Of a stretch of DNA of 5,195 nucleotides, positions 1-5,195 are shown in pieces. The DNA is taken from the NCBI GenBank assembly GCA_024636575.1, contig JAGXGU010000041.1, forward strand, positions 1-5,195, in the 5' to 3' direction. Origin of the DNA: Altererythrobacter sp. (GTDB lineage Bacteria > Pseudomonadota > Alphaproteobacteria > Sphingomonadales > Sphingomonadaceae). The position numbers were made by a program, and so were the translations under genes. Every line of letters begins with the position of its first letter. The stretch's first letter is position 1. Under the pieces are notes generated by a model. It was not told the DNA's origin. It made no database searches and saw only the letters and a program-made list of their open reading frames with translations.

Positions 1-522
1 ATGCGCCAGAATGCGCAGGAGATGGATGCGGTCATCAAACGTATCAAATCGCTGGGCATTGCCGATCGCGATATCCAGACCACCGGGATCAACCTTGGCG
101 CACGGTATGATTACGACCAGTCATCCCAGCGGCAGGTTTTCCGGGGTTATACCGCGTCAAACCGGGTTAGTGTGATCCTGCGTAAAGTGGCGGATACGGG
201 CAAGGTGCTGGATTCGCTGGTGGCGGCAGGCGCTACCGATCTTGGCGGACCGCAATTCTCGATCGACGATGATACAGCCGTGAAGGCCCAGGCACGCAAG
301 GGTGCCATGGCGCGGGCCAAGGCGCAGGCGATGGAATATGCAACCTGGGCGGGTTATACCGGCCTTCGCCTGCTGGAGGTGAGCGAGAGCATCAGCGGCG
401 ACCAGCCAATGCCTATGGTGCAGCGCGCGATGGCGGAATCTTCGAACAAAGCTACACCGGTCGAACCCGGACTTGTCGGAACGGCAGTCTCTGTGACGGT
501 CAAATATGAAATGACCCGCTAA
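1..522 (+). CDS. SIMPL domain (DUF541, YggE-like) envelope protein, 5'-truncated by window edge
   Basis: This is the C-terminal 173 residues of a SIMPL/DUF541 protein, the family of E. coli YggE and the BP26 antigen. These are exported proteins that form ring-like assemblies in the periplasm or outer envelope and are loosely tied to oxidative stress; no biochemical reaction is established. What can be seen is the family pattern: a helix with NAQEMDAVIKRIKSLGI, then DIQTTGINL, a tyrosine-rich strand (YDYD), GYTASNRVSVIL, and a late helix rich in Ala and Lys (residues 97-114) followed by GYTGLRLLEVSES. The tail ends in a beta strand, VSVTVKYEM. The signal peptide and first strands expected in this family are absent, so the Met at base 1 is probably internal and the true start lies upstream. 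A 107-base gap separates it from the next gene. The family assignment is fairly firm; the cellular role is not known. Confidence 0.85.
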   Translation: MRQNAQEMDAVIKRIKSLGIADRDIQTTGINLGARYDYDQSSQRQVFRGYTASNRVSVILRKVADTGKVLDSLVAAGATDLGGPQFSIDDDTAVKAQARKGAMARAKAQAMEYATWAGYTGLRLLEVSESISGDQPMPMVQRAMAESSNKATPVEPGLVGTAVSVTVKYEMTR

Positions 523-629
523 GGTATTCAAATATTCGGTCCGGCATTTAAGACTGGGGAATCGTGAACCGGGGTGTTTTTGAGCATTCACATCTTGTTC
601 AATGGTCCAGACTTAGACAGACAGGCATC

Positions 630-953
630 ATGAACAAGCAACCCAAACACCTGTTTGCCGCGACATTTGCCGCAATCGTAATGGCGACCGGCCTTTCGGG
701 GCCGGTCGCAATTGCGCAGTCACGCAGCGACCAGGGCGAAGCGCGCAAGGAAATGAAGGCCGGCAACGTGCTGCCCCTGCGCGAAATCGAACGCAGGGTG
801 GTTACGCCGCTGAAATCTCAGGGGCATGAATATCTCGGCCCCGCATATGATTCGACAGCGATGGCCTATCGCCTGAAATTCATCAGGGATGGCCGGGTAA
901 CCTTTGTTGATGTCGATGCGCGTTCCGGCCGTATCCTCCAGCGCAGCCGATAA
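630..953 (+). CDS. small secreted PepSY-like protein upstream of a two-component system
   Basis: A 107-residue exported protein. Residues 1-29 form a textbook signal peptide: basic MNKQPKH, a hydrophobic Ala-rich core, and a likely signal peptidase I site after AIA29 (before QS). The mature part is about 78 residues and very charged. From about residue 49 (LPLREIERRV) to the end (FVDVDARSGRILQRSR) it matches a single short PepSY-type module: one helix, then strands around YRLKFIRDGRVTFVDVDA. PepSY modules are known as periplasmic inhibitory or binding domains; no enzyme activity is expected. I chose ATG 630 because it puts the signal peptide at the N-terminus; its ribosome site is weak (CAGG, 622-625, only 4 bases away). 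An upstream GTG at 564 would add 22 residues that spoil the signal peptide. It precedes the response regulator and kinase genes on the same strand, so it may modulate that kinase. The role is inference. Confidence 0.8.
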   Translation: MNKQPKHLFAATFAAIVMATGLSGPVAIAQSRSDQGEARKEMKAGNVLPLREIERRVVTPLKSQGHEYLGPAYDSTAMAYRLKFIRDGRVTFVDVDARSGRILQRSR

Positions 954-1016
954 GGCGCGCAACGCCCCAGATCATCAACAGCCGCATGAGTTGACCTGTT
1001 TCTCACAAAAGCCCAC

Positions 1017-1045
1017 TTAGCTCTGAAGCGATTGGGCGCTATAAA
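1017..1045 (+). promoter_or_regulatory. possible sigma70-type promoter for the response regulator-kinase operon
   Basis: TATAAA at 1040-1045 is a good -10 candidate in an otherwise GC-rich region. The hexamer 17 bases upstream, TTAGCT (1017-1022), is only a poor -35 match. Transcription would begin near 1052 and leave a leader of about 27 bases carrying the Shine-Dalgarno sequence. A second option, TTGACC at 991-996, has a good -35 but only CACTTA 17 bases on. The 125-base gap after the PepSY gene and the lack of a clear terminator leave both separate transcription and read-through possible. Confidence 0.3.
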
Positions 1046-1054
1046 TATTGGCGC
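1031..1054 (+). repeat. short repeated element flanking a possible -10 box upstream of the response regulator
   Basis: ATTGGGCGC (1031-1039) and ATTGGCGC (1047-1054) are near-identical direct repeats, 16 bases start to start. They bracket the AT-rich TATAAAT. Because GCGC is its own complement, the GCGC ends can also pair as a weak inverted repeat. This could be an operator for the downstream OmpR-family regulator acting on its own gene, since such regulators usually bind paired direct half-sites. The 16-base period is, however, longer than the roughly 10-11 bases usual for PhoP-type boxes. It may also be chance. Confidence 0.3.
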
Positions 1055-1062
1055 AAATTAAT

Positions 1063-1068
1063 AGGGGA
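1063..1068 (+). promoter_or_regulatory. ribosome binding site that fixes the response regulator start
   Basis: AGGGGA lies 10 bases before ATG 1079 and only 1 base before the in-frame TTG at 1070. Only the ATG is at a workable distance, so the protein should begin MRILIVEDE, which is also where this family normally starts. Confidence 0.7.
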
Positions 1069-1078
1069 ATTGGTCAGC

Positions 1079-1759
1079 ATGCGGATCCTGATTGTCGAGG
1101 ATGAACCTACCCTCGGCCTGCAATTGAAATCTACTCTAGAACAGACCGGCTATGCGGTGGATTTATCCACCGACGGCGAAGATGGGCATTACATGGGCAG
1201 TACGGAGGATTACGATGCCGTGATCCTCGACCTTGGCCTGCCTGAAATCGACGGGCTGACCGTGCTGGGCATGTGGCGCAAGGAAGGCCGGACATTCCCT
1301 GTCCTGGTACTGACCGCGCGTGACAGCTGGTCGGACAAGGTCGCCGGGCTGGATGCCGGGGCAGATGATTACCTGGCAAAGCCGTTCCAGACCGAAGAAT
1401 TGATCGCTCGGTTGCGCGCATTGATCCGCCGTGCGTCGGGCAATACCTCCTCTGAATTGATGGCGGGCGATGTCCGCCTGGATACCCGTTCCGGCCGGGT
1501 TACGCTGGCCGGCGAACCGGTGAAGCTGACGGCGCAGGAATACAAATTGCTCAGCTATCTGATGCATCACAAGGGCAAGGTCGTCAGCCGGACTGAATTG
1601 ATCGAACATATTTACGATCAGGATTTCGACCGGGATTCCAACACGATCGAGGTTTTCGTTACCCGCATCCGCAAGAAACTGGGCGCAGAAGTCATCACCA
1701 CGATCCGCGGGCTTGGCTATAGCCTGGACGATCCGGCCGATCAGCCGCGCGCTTCCTGA
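1079..1759 (+). CDS. OmpR/PhoP-family response regulator
   Basis: A 226-residue two-domain response regulator, the normal length for the OmpR/PhoB family. The receiver domain (about 1-118) has the acidic pocket E7-D8, the phosphoacceptor D51 (in ILDLGLP), T79 (LTARD) and K101 (AKPF). The C-terminal winged helix-turn-helix domain (about 128-217) has a recognition helix at 187-201 (SNTIEVFVTRIRKKL) and the wing motif RGLGYSL (210-216). The stretch with DFDRDSNTIEV is typical of the PhoP/QseB branch, including rhizobial FeuP. It should be phosphorylated by the kinase encoded 13 bases downstream and bind DNA as a dimer; its targets cannot be read from this window. The start is ATG 1079 on the basis of the AGGGGA site. 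The gene is intact and all key residues are present. It probably forms an operon with the kinase gene. The family call is secure; PhoP versus FeuP orthology is not settled. Confidence 0.93.
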   Translation: MRILIVEDEPTLGLQLKSTLEQTGYAVDLSTDGEDGHYMGSTEDYDAVILDLGLPEIDGLTVLGMWRKEGRTFPVLVLTARDSWSDKVAGLDAGADDYLAKPFQTEELIARLRALIRRASGNTSSELMAGDVRLDTRSGRVTLAGEPVKLTAQEYKLLSYLMHHKGKVVSRTELIEHIYDQDFDRDSNTIEVFVTRIRKKLGAEVITTIRGLGYSLDDPADQPRAS

Positions 1760-1772
1760 ATCCGGTTTGCTG

Positions 1773-3218
1773 ATGGGCGCAGAACACAGCCAAGGCGATA
1801 ATCCGCGTACCGACACCAGCCCGCGTATCGAACCAAGCGTGGCATTGGCCGCGCCGCATACCGGCAGCCTGTCGCGCCGGATGATGATGATTGCAGCGGG
1901 CTGGATCAGTGTGCTGCTGCTGGGCGGCGGCTGGGCGCTGGACCGGACACTGACCAATCTGGTGGAGGATAATTTCGACGCGCAATTGGGCTACTTGCTC
2001 AACACCATGATCGTGGTGTCGGAAATCGGGCCGGATGAAGAAGTGTTCTTCAATCGCCCCATCGGCGAACCGCGCTTTCTCGAACCGGGCAGCGGGCTCT
2101 ACTGGCAGATCAGTGCGGAGGGACGCGAAGGTTTCGGGTCCTATTCACTGGAGACCAAGCCATCCCAATCATTGTGGGACCGGACTTTGCAACTGGGCCC
2201 GTCGCATAATGATGACGATCCGCATTTCTACGACAGTTTTCAATTCGCCGACGAGCCGATCCGGATTGTCGAACGCACGGTTATCCTGCCTGATAGCGAT
2301 ACGAAGTGGACCTTCGCGGTGGCATCCGCGCGGGAGGAACTGGATTTCCAGATCAGCCGGATTCGCTCGATCCTTGCCTATAGTTTCGCCATCCTCGGCC
2401 TTGGGCTGTTCGTGATGGCGATGCTGCAAAGCTATTACGGCCTGCGTCCGCTGCGCCGAGTGAAGGAAGCAATCCAGTCCATCCGTACGACGGGCCTGAA
2501 CCGGGTTACCGATCCCCTTCCGCTGGAAGTCCAGCCGTTGGTCGAGGAGTTGAATGCGCTGCTGGCCCATTCCCAAAAACAGGCAGAGGAAGCGCGCACC
2601 CATGCGGGCAATCTGGCCCATGCCCTGAAAACCCCGCTGACGGTGATCAACAATGCGGCCACCGCCAAGGCTGCCGATTTGCCCGATACGGTGATCCGCG
2701 AAGCAACCACCATGCGCCGTCATGTCGATCACCATCTGGCGCGCGCCCGCGCGGTCGGGCGGCGTGCTGTCGGCCATGCACAAACGCCAGTGTGGGAAAG
2801 CGCGGAGGCTGTGCGCCGCGCGGTCGAGCGGCTTTATCCAGATGGTCGGTTCGACCTGGACGGCAACCGCGAAGCCAAGGTTGCGATCGAGCGACAGGAT
2901 CTGGATGAAATCCTCGGCAATCTGATCGAAAATGCCGCGAAATACGGCGGCGGAAGCGTGTTTCTTACCGTGGATGCCGAACCCCGGGATCCGAAATGCG
3001 TGATCTGGGTGGAGGACGACGGAATGGGTATTCCGGCAGAGGAACGCACCCAGATTTTCGATCGCGGTGCGCGGCTTGATACCGGCAAGCCGGGCACAGG
3101 TCTTGGCCTTGCCATCGTGCGCGATGTGGCGGAGATTTACGGCGGCGGCGTGGAGCTGGACGAAAGCGAGGATCTGGGCGGCCTGCTGGTCAAGCTGATC
3201 CTGCCGCGCGCTGGCTGA
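1773..3218 (+). CDS. PhoQ/FeuQ-like sensor histidine kinase
   Basis: A 481-residue inner-membrane kinase, the likely partner of the regulator just upstream. Domains in order: a 36-residue polar N-terminal segment; TM1 about 37-57; a periplasmic sensor region about 58-197 with acidic stretches; TM2 about 199-219; a HAMP-like linker from LRPLRRV; a dimerisation helix with the phosphorylated His, H283 in NLAHALKTPL; then the ATPase domain with N box (N383, N387 in NLIENAAKYG), G1 box DDGMGI (415-420), F box IFDRG and G2 box GTGLG (441-445). The H box with LKTPL is the PhoQ/FeuQ type, not the more common HELRTPL. All catalytic residues are present. ATG 1773 follows the regulator stop by 13 bases and has no good Shine-Dalgarno, suggesting translational coupling. 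Later starts (GTG 1839, or the MMM run at 1881) would shorten the cytoplasmic leader. Ligand unknown; divalent cations or a periplasmic protein are plausible. Confidence 0.9.
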   Translation: MGAEHSQGDNPRTDTSPRIEPSVALAAPHTGSLSRRMMMIAAGWISVLLLGGGWALDRTLTNLVEDNFDAQLGYLLNTMIVVSEIGPDEEVFFNRPIGEPRFLEPGSGLYWQISAEGREGFGSYSLETKPSQSLWDRTLQLGPSHNDDDPHFYDSFQFADEPIRIVERTVILPDSDTKWTFAVASAREELDFQISRIRSILAYSFAILGLGLFVMAMLQSYYGLRPLRRVKEAIQSIRTTGLNRVTDPLPLEVQPLVEELNALLAHSQKQAEEARTHAGNLAHALKTPLTVINNAATAKAADLPDTVIREATTMRRHVDHHLARARAVGRRAVGHAQTPVWESAEAVRRAVERLYPDGRFDLDGNREAKVAIERQDLDEILGNLIENAAKYGGGSVFLTVDAEPRDPKCVIWVEDDGMGIPAEERTQIFDRGARLDTGKPGTGLGLAIVRDVAEIYGGGVELDESEDLGGLLVKLILPRAG

Positions 3219-3382
3219 ATTGCGGGTCTTTGCCGGCTAAATGTCATCTGATCGCCAGGTAATCCGCGACCAGGTCAGCTATGAACCCCGGTCGCCCAGC
3301 GCCGGGCATACACTCGATTCTCGTTTATGAAGGTTTTCGGGCACTGTGGCCCCGCTTGCTCAAGTTTGAACGAACGCAGTGG
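3219..3382. other. gene-free gap between convergent genes
   Basis: The kinase gene (plus strand) and the chorismate mutase gene (minus strand) end toward each other across 164 bases. I see no RNA gene and no convincing coding sequence here. A 29-codon ATG frame at 3241-3330 has no ribosome site and no recognisable features. CCAGGT occurs twice (3255-3260 and 3270-3275), 15 bases apart, probably by chance. An imperfect GC-rich hairpin at 3287-3306 is listed separately. Confidence 0.6.
3287..3306. other. imperfect hairpin between convergent genes, possible weak terminator
   Basis: CCCGG (3287-3291) and CGC (3293-3295) can pair with GCG (3299-3301) and CCGGG (3302-3306). This gives 8 GC pairs with one bulged T and a 3-base CCA loop. 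The placement, between two gene ends facing each other, suits a bidirectional terminator. Neither strand has a T-run after the stem, so it is not a classical intrinsic terminator. It may only stabilise 3' ends, or it may be chance in GC-rich DNA. Confidence 0.3.
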
Positions 3383-3709
3383 TCAGTCCCGGCGCACTTT
3401 CTGGTGGTGACGGATTACTTCGTCGATGATGAAACGCAGGAACTTCTCGGAAAATTCCGGGTCGAGCTGGGCTTCTTCCGCTTTCATCCGCAACCGGGCA
3501 ATCTGGCGTTCCTCGCGCCCAGGATCGGACGCGGGAAGGTCGGTCTGTGCCTTGTATTCGCCCACCGCTTTCGTGATGCGGAACCGTTCCGCCAGCATAT
3601 GGATCAGCGCGGCATCGATATTGTCGATACTGCGCCGAAAGCTGGCGAGCTGCGGATCGGGCGTTTCAGGTGCCGGGTTTGCGGCTGCAGGCGGGTTGAT
3701 TTCACTCAT
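3383..3709 (-). CDS. chorismate mutase, AroQ (type II) fold
   Basis: A 108-residue monofunctional AroQ-type chorismate mutase, converting chorismate to prephenate at the entry to phenylalanine and tyrosine synthesis, in the cytosol. After a Pro/Ala-rich leader of about 20 residues, it aligns without gaps to the mutase domain of E. coli PheA. R25, R42, K53, D62, R65 and E66 fall at the positions of the E. coli active-site residues R11, R28, K39, D48, R51 and E52. The E. coli S84 and Q88 positions are V98 and H102 here, with Q103 next to the latter. The all-helical pattern and the ending IIDEVIRHHQKVR fit short alphaproteobacterial members. ATG 3709 is preferred: a GTG start at 3799 would add 30 unlike residues and reach almost to the opposite gene's start codon. 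The ribosome site is weak. Isochorismate-pyruvate lyase (PchB type) shares the fold and is a less likely alternative. Confidence 0.87.
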   Translation of the reverse strand: MSEINPPAAANPAPETPDPQLASFRRSIDNIDAALIHMLAERFRITKAVGEYKAQTDLPASDPGREERQIARLRMKAEEAQLDPEFSEKFLRFIIDEVIRHHQKVRRD

Positions 3710-3804
3710 CGGTGCCCGCTTATCACGGTCAATGCGCGGAATCCAAGCTTGCCAAGCGAGTTTACCGTCCCCATGTCGATCTGCACTATGATTGCACACC
3801 GATT
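3710..3804. promoter_or_regulatory. divergent intergenic region between chorismate mutase and polyprenyl synthase genes
   Basis: These 95 bases separate two start codons facing away from each other, so they should carry promoters for both genes. For the plus strand, TATGAT at 3787-3792 is a good -10, with no good -35 at normal spacing. For the minus strand I find no convincing pair: CATAAT (complement of 3802-3807) resembles a -10 but lacks a -35. No clear operator palindrome is seen. Confidence 0.5.
3787..3792 (+). promoter_or_regulatory. candidate -10 box for the polyprenyl synthase gene
   Basis: TATGAT matches the sigma70 -10 consensus at 5 of 6 positions. It lies 12 bases before ATG 3805, so transcription would start near 3799 and leave a leader of only about 6 bases. 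No Shine-Dalgarno is visible before the ATG, which agrees with near-leaderless initiation. The -35 region is poor (TTACCG at 3762-3767, spacing 19). Confidence 0.3.
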
Positions 3805-4839
3805 ATGACCGCAGAAATCGTGCCTCTTCCGCGCAAGCAGCCAGGCGGTAGCACATCCGAAAATCCCACGCTCGATCCGATGCTGGGGCTGACCGCGCCG
3901 GGCATGAACGCGGTGAACGCCGTGATCCTGGACCGGATGCAGAGCGAAATTCCACTGATTCCGGCATTGGCGGGGCATCTGATTTCGGGCGGCGGCAAAA
4001 GGCTGCGCCCGATGCTCACGCTCGCGGGCGCGCAATTGGTCGGCTATCAGGGTGACCGGCATTACAAACTGGCCGCTTCGGTCGAATTCATCCACACCGC
4101 CACCCTGCTGCATGATGATGTGGTGGACGGGTCCGACCTGCGGCGCGGCAAGGCGGCGGCGAACATCATTTTCGGCAATCCCGCCACCGTGCTGGTCGGG
4201 GATTTCCTGTTCAGCCGCGCGTTCGAACTGATGGTCGAGGATGGCAGCCTGAAAGTCCTCAAGATACTCAGCAGCGCCAGCGCAATCATTGCCGAGGGCG
4301 AGGTTGACCAGCTGACCGCGCAGCGCCAGATCGAAACCAGCGAAGAACGCTATCTCAAGATCATCGGCGCCAAGACCGCGGCCCTGTTCGCCGCCGCCAG
4401 CCGGATATCCGCCGTGGTGGCCGAATGTGACGAGCGGCAGGAACAGGCGCTTGACGATTACGGCCGCAATCTGGGCGTCGCGTTCCAACTGGTCGACGAT
4501 GCGATCGATTACGATTCCGATGCCGCCGAAATGGGCAAGGATCAGGGCGACGATTTCCGCGAGGGAAAGATGACGCTGCCGGTAATCTTCGCCTATGCCC
4601 GCGGCACCGAAAGCGAACGCAAGTTCTGGAAGGATGCCATTTCCGGCCGCCGGACCGGTCAGGACGATTTGGCCGAAGCGGTGGAGCTGATCCGCAAGTA
4701 TGACGCAGTCGAGGCCACCCGCGACCGCGCGCGGCATTTCGCCAACCGCGCGATAGGTTCGCTGTCGATCTTCCCCGATGGCAAGGCCCGCGCCGCCATG
4801 GCCGAGGCGGCAGAATTCGCCGTCGCCCGGGGGTATTGA
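3805..4839 (+). CDS. ispB: long-chain all-trans polyprenyl diphosphate synthase (ubiquinone side chain)
   Basis: A 344-residue class I trans-prenyltransferase, close to the usual length of octaprenyl/decaprenyl diphosphate synthases. It extends an allylic diphosphate with isopentenyl diphosphate to make the ubiquinone tail. Motifs in order: GGGKRLRP (62-69), which binds isopentenyl diphosphate; first aspartate motif DDVVD (104-108) followed by RR (113-114); GDFLFSRAF (132-140); KTAALF (190-195); second aspartate motif DDAID (231-235) after FQLV; and KMTLP (255-259). The fifth residue before the first DDxxD is Ala99, small as in E. coli IspB; FPP and GGPP synthases carry a bulky aromatic there. 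This supports a long product, probably C50 given the lineage, but the sequence does not fix chain length. ATG 3805 begins MTAEIVPLPR; GTG 3712 would add 31 unlike residues overlapping the divergent gene's start. No Shine-Dalgarno is visible. The gene name follows function; in alphaproteobacteria it may be called ddsA. Confidence 0.92.
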   Translation: MTAEIVPLPRKQPGGSTSENPTLDPMLGLTAPGMNAVNAVILDRMQSEIPLIPALAGHLISGGGKRLRPMLTLAGAQLVGYQGDRHYKLAASVEFIHTATLLHDDVVDGSDLRRGKAAANIIFGNPATVLVGDFLFSRAFELMVEDGSLKVLKILSSASAIIAEGEVDQLTAQRQIETSEERYLKIIGAKTAALFAAASRISAVVAECDERQEQALDDYGRNLGVAFQLVDDAIDYDSDAAEMGKDQGDDFREGKMTLPVIFAYARGTESERKFWKDAISGRRTGQDDLAEAVELIRKYDAVEATRDRARHFANRAIGSLSIFPDGKARAAMAEAAEFAVARGY

Positions 4840-4861
4840 GCCCGCGCTTTCGAGGCTGGAC

Positions 4862-4867
4862 GGGAAG
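4862..4867 (+). promoter_or_regulatory. ribosome binding site of the hrpB-like gene
   Basis: GGGAAG lies 9 bases before ATG 4877 and supports that start. The gap after the polyprenyl synthase stop is only 37 bases with no terminator, so the helicase gene could be co-transcribed with it. Confidence 0.55.
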
Positions 4868-4876
4868 TGTGGGATA

Positions 4877-5195
4877 ATGGATTCGCTACCAATCCACGCC
4901 GTTTTGCCCGATGTGCTGGACGCGCTTGCCAGCCACGGTGCGGCGGTGCTGGTTGCCCCGCCCGGCGCGGGCAAGACCACTGCGGTTGCCCCTGCGCTAC
5001 TGAATCAGTCGTGGTGTAGCGGCACAATAATCCTGCTCAGTCCGCGCCGGGTAGCGGCCCGCGCGGCGGCGGAGCGGATGGCGGAAACGCTGGGCGAAAA
5101 ACCGGGCGAGACAATCGGCTACCTTACCCGACTCGACACCAGGCAATCCGCGAAAACCCGCGTGCTGGTGATGACCGAGGCGATTTTCGTGAACC
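4877..5195 (+). CDS. hrpB: HrpB-type ATP-dependent DEAH-box helicase, N-terminal part, cut by window edge
   Basis: The open frame from ATG 4877 runs to the window end without a stop and gives 106 residues of a protein expected to be about 800 long. The N-terminus is diagnostic: LPIHAVLPDVLDAL (residues 4-17) followed by the Walker A motif APPGAGKTT (27-35, with K33 and T34), then the Ia-like motif SPRRVAARAAAERMA (55-69), GETIGYLTRLD (77-87) and VLVMTEAIF (96-104). This order is typical of HrpB, a DEAH-box superfamily 2 helicase related to HrpA. HrpB's cellular role is poorly defined; HrpA is linked to RNA and ribosome handling. The DEAH box and C-terminal domains lie beyond the window, so intactness cannot be judged. 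It follows the polyprenyl synthase by 37 bases on the same strand with a reasonable ribosome site. HrpA is less likely, because its start differs from this compact LPI...VLPDVL opening. Confidence 0.85.
   Translation, partial: MDSLPIHAVLPDVLDALASHGAAVLVAPPGAGKTTAVAPALLNQSWCSGTIILLSPRRVAARAAAERMAETLGEKPGETIGYLTRLDTRQSAKTRVLVMTEAIFVN

Noticed and set aside
564..591. GTGAA/TTCAC inverted repeat as a terminator after the SIMPL gene
   Set aside because: Only a 5-base stem with an 18-base loop; its T-run lies in the loop, not after the stem.
564..629. GTG start adding 22 residues to the PepSY-like protein
   Set aside because: GGGG precedes it, but the extension would bury the signal peptide; ATG 630 gives a standard exported N-terminus.
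1713..1772. Upstream TTG start for the kinase overlapping the regulator gene
   Set aside because: It would overlap the regulator by 47 bases and has no ribosome site; the 20 extra residues are read from another frame of the regulator's end.
1163..1957. 264-codon minus-strand frame opposite the regulator and kinase start
   Set aside because: Antisense to two clear genes, composition like a shadow frame, no recognisable domain.
3241..3330. 29-codon ATG frame in the convergent gap
   Set aside because: No Shine-Dalgarno, no hydrophobic segment or motif; expected by chance in a 164-base gap.
3338..3354. GGGC/GCCC hairpin near the chorismate mutase end as a minus-strand terminator
   Set aside because: Stem of 4 pairs, and in the minus-strand RNA it is followed by an A-rich, not U-rich, tail.
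3281..3808. 175-codon plus-strand frame across the chorismate mutase gene
   Set aside because: Overlaps nearly all of a well-supported mutase gene on the other strand; no ribosome site and no domain.
3805..4839. Short-chain (FPP/GGPP) synthase instead of a long-chain synthase
   Set aside because: Ala99 five residues before the first DDxxD and the overall IspB-like sequence argue for a long-chain product.
3706..4980. 424-codon open frame on the minus strand opposite the polyprenyl synthase
   Set aside because: It lies antisense to a gene with full catalytic motifs, its translation shows no recognisable domain, and long antisense frames are expected in GC-rich codon usage.

Overview
The window looks like a chromosomal stretch from an alphaproteobacterium, most likely a member of the Sphingomonadales (Erythrobacteraceae or Sphingomonadaceae). 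This rests on moderately high GC, alphaproteobacterial codon use, and the character of the long-chain polyprenyl diphosphate synthase, the PhoP/PhoQ-like two-component pair and the short AroQ chorismate mutase. The assignment comes from recognising the proteins by eye, not from a database search. All genes look like ordinary core or near-core genes. I see no insertion sequence, phage gene, CRISPR array, tRNA or rRNA.

Layout. The left edge (to 522) holds the C-terminal part of a SIMPL/DUF541 (YggE-like) envelope protein. At 630-953 there is a small secreted PepSY-type protein. A 125-base gap with a possible promoter and a repeated element leads to an OmpR/PhoP-family response regulator (1079-1759). 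A PhoQ-like membrane histidine kinase (1773-3218) follows 13 bases later. The kinase ends tail-to-tail with a minus-strand chorismate mutase (3383-3709), across a 164-base gap that holds only an imperfect hairpin. The chorismate mutase shares a 95-base divergent intergenic region with a plus-strand long-chain polyprenyl diphosphate synthase (3805-4839). The start of an HrpB-type DEAH helicase follows at 4877 and runs off the right edge.

How the genes fit together. The secreted PepSY protein, regulator and kinase form a likely three-part envelope-sensing module. Order and protein types resemble the rhizobial FeuN-FeuP-FeuQ system, in which a small periplasmic protein restrains the kinase; I infer this from arrangement and do not show it. 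Chorismate mutase (chorismate to prephenate) and the polyprenyl synthase (the ubiquinone side chain) sit back to back and touch two ends of quinone metabolism: chorismate is also the source of the quinone ring. HrpB and the SIMPL protein have no evident functional link to the rest.

Nothing here is a clear case of a wholly new system. The points most worth a second look are the PepSY/two-component module, the acidic patch in the kinase sensor domain, and the apparently near-leaderless polyprenyl synthase transcript.
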